64,000 bases of DNA from positions 1 through 64,000 of the forward strand of contig CAMIVY010000009.1 in NCBI GenBank assembly GCA_946402275.1, written 5' to 3'. A program made the position numbers and the translations under genes. This DNA is from an uncultured Prevotella sp. (GTDB lineage Bacteria; Bacteroidota; Bacteroidia; Bacteroidales; Bacteroidaceae). Below, one piece after another: positions 60,006 to 64,000 of the stretch. The notes beneath the pieces are model-generated. The model made no database searches and was not told the origin of the DNA. It was given only the letters and a program-made list of their open reading frames with translations. The number at the start of each line of letters is the position of its first letter. The stretch's first letter is position 1.

Positions 60006-62309
60006 ATGACGAGAAGAGAATTATATCAGGCTTTTCAGCAAGCGTTCCCCTTGGAAGCTTTGAAGGATATGCCATTAGAAAGATATTCCAACCTGAACAA
60101 AGAGGATTCTTTCTGCTACTGGCTTGAAAGCCGTACTTATGAACTTGGTTCATTCTGGGGAGGTTCTTCCTATAAGTTTTTAATCTACCGCTATAACAAT
60201 AAGCCAGCGGAAGGTGACCCACGTGTGACCTCCGACGACAAATATGCGTGGTATAGTAATCTTGGGAAAGATACGGCAGAAGAAGCCTATCAGGTGGTTC
60301 GTAACGAGATAGTCAAGGTTGCTACACTTGCGCAACAAGGTGATTTTGATGCTATTGACAGTCTCGACAGACTGGGGCATTCCTATAAATGGAAGATTGC
60401 GTTCTTGTATTCCAAAGAGAACCTGATACCCATCTACAACAGAGGTATGCTTCAGATTGTGGCCAAAGAACTGGGCATGAAGAATGTGCAGAAGGTTCGG
60501 ACTGTGGATATTCAGAGATTCCTGTGGGGCCAAAAAGGGGATAAAGACCTTTATGACTTCTATGATGAACTACTGAAGATTCTTGATGCTAAGACAAAAG
60601 GCAATAGCTTTGAAGACATCAAGGCGGCTATGATAGAGAAACTGGAAGGCAACGACCGGTTTGTGGCTAAGAAGTCTGGAAAAGACTTTCTTTGGATAGG
60701 AACAAAAGACGGACTGTTAGGTAACGATGCCTGTCATTATGAAATTGTGAACGACACATTCAAAAAGGCAGGGCACTCCAAAGACTTTGTCTTTGTAGAA
60801 ATGCATCATGAAGGCAAAAAAGGGAATGTCTTTAAAGAATTGCAGAACGTGGAAGGTATCAAGACCTTCCCCTGGACTATTCGAGGTGAGCGAATCAATG
60901 ATAAAGGATGGAACATCAAAGCCTATCCGCTGGATGAACTCACCAGCAAACTATTGGAAGAATTGGAAGCTTTTGATGATGTAATTGGCGAAAAAGCAAG
61001 AGCGATTGCCCTTGAAAGTAAAGAGTCTTCATCAGATGGCAAACAATACTGGTGGCTCGTTGGCAATCCAAAGATATGGAGTATCGCTAAGATGCAGGTC
61101 GGTGAAGAACAGGAATACACGCTTTACAACGATGAAGGTCATAAGCGTAAAGTATTCCAGTATTTCGTTGATGCCAAAGAAGGGGATATGGTTATTGGAT
61201 ATGAATCCACACCAACGAAGCAGATTGTGGGCCGATTAACCATTTCACGGAGTAGTGACGGGCATTCTGTAGCTTTCAAGAATATAGAAGCTCTGCCGTC
61301 ACCCATCAGCCTGTCAACCCTGAAAAGCACTCCAGAACTGCAGCAGATGGAGTTTCTGAAGAGTTCGCAAGGGTCTTTCTTCAAACTGACAGAAGATGAA
61401 TATGATGTCATCATGGATTTAATCCGCGAGGATAATCCATTACCGAAAGGGGAAACTAAAGAGACCTATGATCGGACAAAGTTCCTGGAAGAAGTTTACG
61501 TGAGTTATCATGACTACGAGAAACTTGAAAGTCTATTGCTCAGAAAGCAAAACCTGATACTTCAGGGAGCACCAGGTGTCGGCAAGACATTTGCTGCCAA
61601 ACGTCTCGCCTACGCTATTTTGGGCGAGAAGGATGACAGTCGGATTATGCAGGTGCAGTTCCACCAAAATTACAGCTACGAAGACTTCGTGATGGGATAT
61701 AAGCCTAATGACAATGGTGGCTTCGACATGAAATATGGTGTGTTTCATAAGTTCTGTAGCAAAGCCAAAGTTGATAAAGACCACAAGTATTTCTTCATCA
61801 TAGACGAGATAAACCGTGGAAACCTAAGTAAGATCTTTGGAGAACTACTTATGCTGATTGAGAAAGACTACCGCGAGAAAGATATTCAATTGGCTTATAA
61901 CGATGAGACCTTTGCTGTTCCATCCAATGTCTATATCATAGGCATGATGAACACGGCAGACCGTTCTCTCGCTATGATAGACTATGCGCTGCGCCGGAGG
62001 TTTAGTTTCTTTGAGATGAAGCCCGGATTTGAATCGGTACAATTTGAGGAATATGTCAAGAAACTGGCAGATCCTCATTTGGAGAAACTGATTAAAGCTG
62101 TCATTGAGTTGAACAAAGTGATTGCAGAAGATGATTCGCTGGGAACAGGATTCTGTATCGGACATAGTTATTTGTGCAATTTAGGATTCCATGACAGTTT
62201 GGAGAATATCGTAGAATACGACATCATTCCTATGCTTAGAGAGTATTGGTTTGACAACGAAAATAAATTCAATCAGGAAGCCCAAAAACTTAGGAACGCG
62301 CTGAAATGA
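60006..62309 (+). CDS. McrB-type GTPase with an EVE reader domain
   Basis: A 767-residue protein. The middle (about 345-475) is an EVE/PUA-like domain (WWLVGNPKIWS, EGDMVIGYES), a fold that reads modified bases in DNA. The C-terminal AAA+ part is of McrB type: GAPGVGKTFAA (about 520-530), FHQNYSYEDFVMGY, IIDEINRGN and the typical MMNTADRSLAMID. McrB with McrC cuts DNA that carries modified cytosines. The N-terminal 330 residues are not recognised. It overlaps mcrC by 4 bases and follows res by 11 bases. Confidence 0.85.
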   Translation: MTRRELYQAFQQAFPLEALKDMPLERYSNLNKEDSFCYWLESRTYELGSFWGGSSYKFLIYRYNNKPAEGDPRVTSDDKYAWYSNLGKDTAEEAYQVVRNEIVKVATLAQQGDFDAIDSLDRLGHSYKWKIAFLYSKENLIPIYNRGMLQIVAKELGMKNVQKVRTVDIQRFLWGQKGDKDLYDFYDELLKILDAKTKGNSFEDIKAAMIEKLEGNDRFVAKKSGKDFLWIGTKDGLLGNDACHYEIVNDTFKKAGHSKDFVFVEMHHEGKKGNVFKELQNVEGIKTFPWTIRGERINDKGWNIKAYPLDELTSKLLEELEAFDDVIGEKARAIALESKESSSDGKQYWWLVGNPKIWSIAKMQVGEEQEYTLYNDEGHKRKVFQYFVDAKEGDMVIGYESTPTKQIVGRLTISRSSDGHSVAFKNIEALPSPISLSTLKSTPELQQMEFLKSSQGSFFKLTEDEYDVIMDLIREDNPLPKGETKETYDRTKFLEEVYVSYHDYEKLESLLLRKQNLILQGAPGVGKTFAAKRLAYAILGEKDDSRIMQVQFHQNYSYEDFVMGYKPNDNGGFDMKYGVFHKFCSKAKVDKDHKYFFIIDEINRGNLSKIFGELLMLIEKDYREKDIQLAYNDETFAVPSNVYIIGMMNTADRSLAMIDYALRRRFSFFEMKPGFESVQFEEYVKKLADPHLEKLIKAVIELNKVIAEDDSLGTGFCIGHSYLCNLGFHDSLENIVEYDIIPMLREYWFDNENKFNQEAQKLRNALK

Positions 62310-63352
62310 CAGAAGACAAAGGCATATTGATTCGTAACATATACTATATGTTAGCCTATGCTTTCCAAGAGCTTAGGCAGAACAATTATGCCGAGATTGA
62401 AGGTGAGAAGTTTGAAGATATCTATGACCTCTTCGCTGAGATTCTGGCACGAGGTGTAGCCTACCAGTTAAAGCAAGGACTGTATCGTGAATACATCCCA
62501 ACAAATGAGTCAATGCAAACTGTAAGGGGGAAAATTAACATCAATGGCACTATCGCCAATAAGATGCGTAACAAGAACCTGATAGATTGTGATTACGACA
62601 TTTTGTCGGAGAACAATATTTATAACCAGGTCATTGTCACCACATCTATGATTCTCATCAGACATTCAGAGGTAAAGAAAGAGAAGAAAGGTCGATTGAA
62701 ACAGTTGATGCTCTTCTTTCATAATGTCCAGGCTATAGATGTTCATGCTATTCACTGGGATGCCCTGCGCTTTGACCGTAATAACAGCAGCTATCGGATG
62801 CTGACATATATTTGCTATTTTGTCGTGAACGAATGGCTGATGACTACAGAAGAGGGGAAATATAAAATGCGGGAATTCTCTGACGAGCATATGAACAGGC
62901 TATTTGAGAAGTTTGTCTTGGCATATTATAAGAAGCATCATCCAGAACTGAAGCCCTGTGCTGCACAAATTGATTGGAATATTGAGCAGGAAAAGTCAAC
63001 GATGAGCATTCTACCTATCATGCAAACTGATATTTTATTGACGATGGATGAGCGGACATTGATCATCGACACAAAGTATTATTCTCACTCTATGCAGAAA
63101 CAATACGACAAGAGTAGCATCCATTCGAACAATCTATACCAGATGCATACCTACGTGACGGAATATGATACGGAACATACTGGTAAAGTTGATGGTATGC
63201 TATTGTATGCAAAGACAAAGGAAGATATAGAACCAGATGGACAGATGCAGCTAAAGAATGGAAACACCATCTACTTTAGGACATTGGATCTAAACCAGGA
63301 GTTCGCTGGAATTTGTAATCGGTTAGAATACTTAATTGAGAATAAAGAGTGA
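62306..63352 (+). CDS. McrC-type nuclease subunit
   Basis: A 348-residue McrC family protein, the DNA-cutting partner of the McrB-type GTPase. The N-terminal part (IRNIYYMLAYAFQ, VRGKININGTI) is typical for the family; the nuclease core has TDILLTMDERTLIIDTKYY (about 237-257), in which Asp, Asp and Lys form the PD-(D/E)xK site. It is coupled to mcrB by a 4-base overlap and followed after 4 bases by a TIR gene. Confidence 0.88.
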   Translation: MTEDKGILIRNIYYMLAYAFQELRQNNYAEIEGEKFEDIYDLFAEILARGVAYQLKQGLYREYIPTNESMQTVRGKININGTIANKMRNKNLIDCDYDILSENNIYNQVIVTTSMILIRHSEVKKEKKGRLKQLMLFFHNVQAIDVHAIHWDALRFDRNNSSYRMLTYICYFVVNEWLMTTEEGKYKMREFSDEHMNRLFEKFVLAYYKKHHPELKPCAAQIDWNIEQEKSTMSILPIMQTDILLTMDERTLIIDTKYYSHSMQKQYDKSSIHSNNLYQMHTYVTEYDTEHTGKVDGMLLYAKTKEDIEPDGQMQLKNGNTIYFRTLDLNQEFAGICNRLEYLIENKE

Positions 63353-63356
63353 AGTT

Positions 63357-64000
63357 ATGGAATACAAATATGATGTGTTTATAAGTTATAGTCGCAAGGA
63401 CTATGTAGTAGATGATATGGTTATACCTCATAATCCAATATCTGAAATAATGGATTTATTTGACAAGAATAATGTGAGCTATTGGATAGACAAAGAGGGA
63501 ATCTCTTCTGGTCAACAGTTTGTAGAGGTTATCACAGATGCAATTGTAAATTCGATGATGCTAGTTTTTGTATCTTCTTCGAACTCCAATTCTTCCAAAT
63601 GGACGGCTAACGAAATATTTGAAGCATATGATGATGGGAAACTTATAATACCAGTTAAGATAGACAATAGTGATTACAATAAAAAATACAGAATGATTAT
63701 CCGACCATTCGATTTTATTGATTATAATAATCAGCCAAATACTGCACTTCCTTCTTTGTTAAAAGCGGTAAAAAACGAAATAGAAAAAATAGAAAGAAAA
63801 GAGAAAGAACTCCAGTTGGAAAAAGAGAAAAAGAGAATAATTACAAATTTATCTCTAAAGATAAAAGAGTTGCAAGGATTAATGGGGCAACAGGTCATAT
63901 TGCTTAAAGAATTATATGCAGACAGCAAATATCTTGGATCTAAGACTAAAGTTTGTCCAATTTGCAAATCGGTTTCATCGGTAGAAACACCGTTTTGTAA
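63357..64000 (+). CDS. TIR-domain protein with coiled coil and zinc ribbon, cut by the window end
   Basis: The visible 214 residues start 4 bases after the mcrC stop. The TIR domain (about 1-140) has DVFISYSRKD, WIDKEGISSG and Glu86 in KWTANEIFEA. A strongly charged coiled coil follows (about 140-180), then the first half of a zinc ribbon (CPICKSV...PFC). No stop is reached before base 64000. Its start is very like the TIR gene at 35475. Close linkage suggests that a TIR effector has been added to the McrBC unit. Confidence 0.75.
   Translation, partial: MEYKYDVFISYSRKDYVVDDMVIPHNPISEIMDLFDKNNVSYWIDKEGISSGQQFVEVITDAIVNSMMLVFVSSSNSNSSKWTANEIFEAYDDGKLIIPVKIDNSDYNKKYRMIIRPFDFIDYNNQPNTALPSLLKAVKNEIEKIERKEKELQLEKEKKRIITNLSLKIKELQGLMGQQVILLKELYADSKYLGSKTKVCPICKSVSSVETPFC

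Noticed and set aside
50073..63352. BREX or DISARM system
   Set aside because: No PglZ, BrxC or DISARM DUF1998-type gene is present; the set fits type III plus McrBC restriction.
1..64000. Insertion sequences, integrases or conjugation genes
   Set aside because: I looked for transposase DDE, tyrosine/serine recombinase and Tra-type proteins among all long frames and found none that I could support.

Overview
The window looks like chromosome of a member of the Bacteroidales, probably a Prevotella/Segatella-type gut species. Most promoters I can place carry the Bacteroidetes -7 element TAnnTTTG, Shine-Dalgarno sequences are almost absent, and many gene families (Hsp20, a DUF6266-like protein, C39-type peptidase next to an ECF sigma factor, DUF4391) are typical of this order. 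I see no ribosomal or core metabolic genes, no complete tRNA, no integrase and no transposase: nearly the whole window is accessory DNA.

Layout. 1-2.9 kb: small accessory genes (lincosamide-type nucleotidyltransferase, nucleoside phosphorylase, GNAT, a truncated SMR pump, Hsp20). 2.9-3.55 kb: promoter-like repeats and a long structured RNA. 3.55-7.8 kb: operon of a trypsin-like lipoprotein, two zinc-ribbon membrane proteins and a secreted protein. 7.9-10.1 kb: XRE regulator divergent from a DUF559-like nuclease and a CbbX-type AAA+ ATPase, with repeated operators. 10.1-12.9 kb: the 3' half of a tRNA-His (an attachment-site scar), decayed small genes, an 11-bp tandem repeat, a DUF6266-like gene and a patatin.

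12.9-49.5 kb is the most interesting part: about 36 kb of signalling and conflict-type genes. It holds three more CbbX-type AAA+ ATPases, a kinase-AAA+ fusion, a second kinase with a possible FHA domain, two PPP-family phosphatases, two vWA proteins, a LIM/DA1-type peptidase, a coiled-coil lipoprotein, a TerB-like protein, four TIR-domain proteins (one with 14 WD40 repeats, one fused to a left-handed beta-helix acetyltransferase, one with a membrane tail, one with two TIR domains), a membrane protein with NAD-binding-like and RyR-like regions, a DUF4062/STAND-like giant, and an ECF sigma factor followed by a protein that joins an anti-sigma-like start, a C39-like protease and a RyR domain. Two observations tie these genes together. 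All five AAA+ ATPases in the window end in the same tail, (K/H/Q)(I/V)GF. A bipartite element, GATAGAAA-N16-TCTTT, lies at nearly the same distance before three AAA+-associated genes, and is a good candidate promoter for the island's own ECF sigma factor. I infer a stress- or phage-responsive chaperone/protease-like system controlled by reversible phosphorylation and by a peptidase-controlled sigma switch, with TIR effectors added as more AT-rich cassettes.

49.5-64 kb is a restriction island: XRE regulator, PLD/SNF2-type helicase, DUF4391 protein, Fic protein, type III Mod and Res, EVE-McrB and McrC, and at the right edge a fifth TIR protein cut by the window end. The target-recognition part of mod is strikingly AT-rich compared with its flanks.
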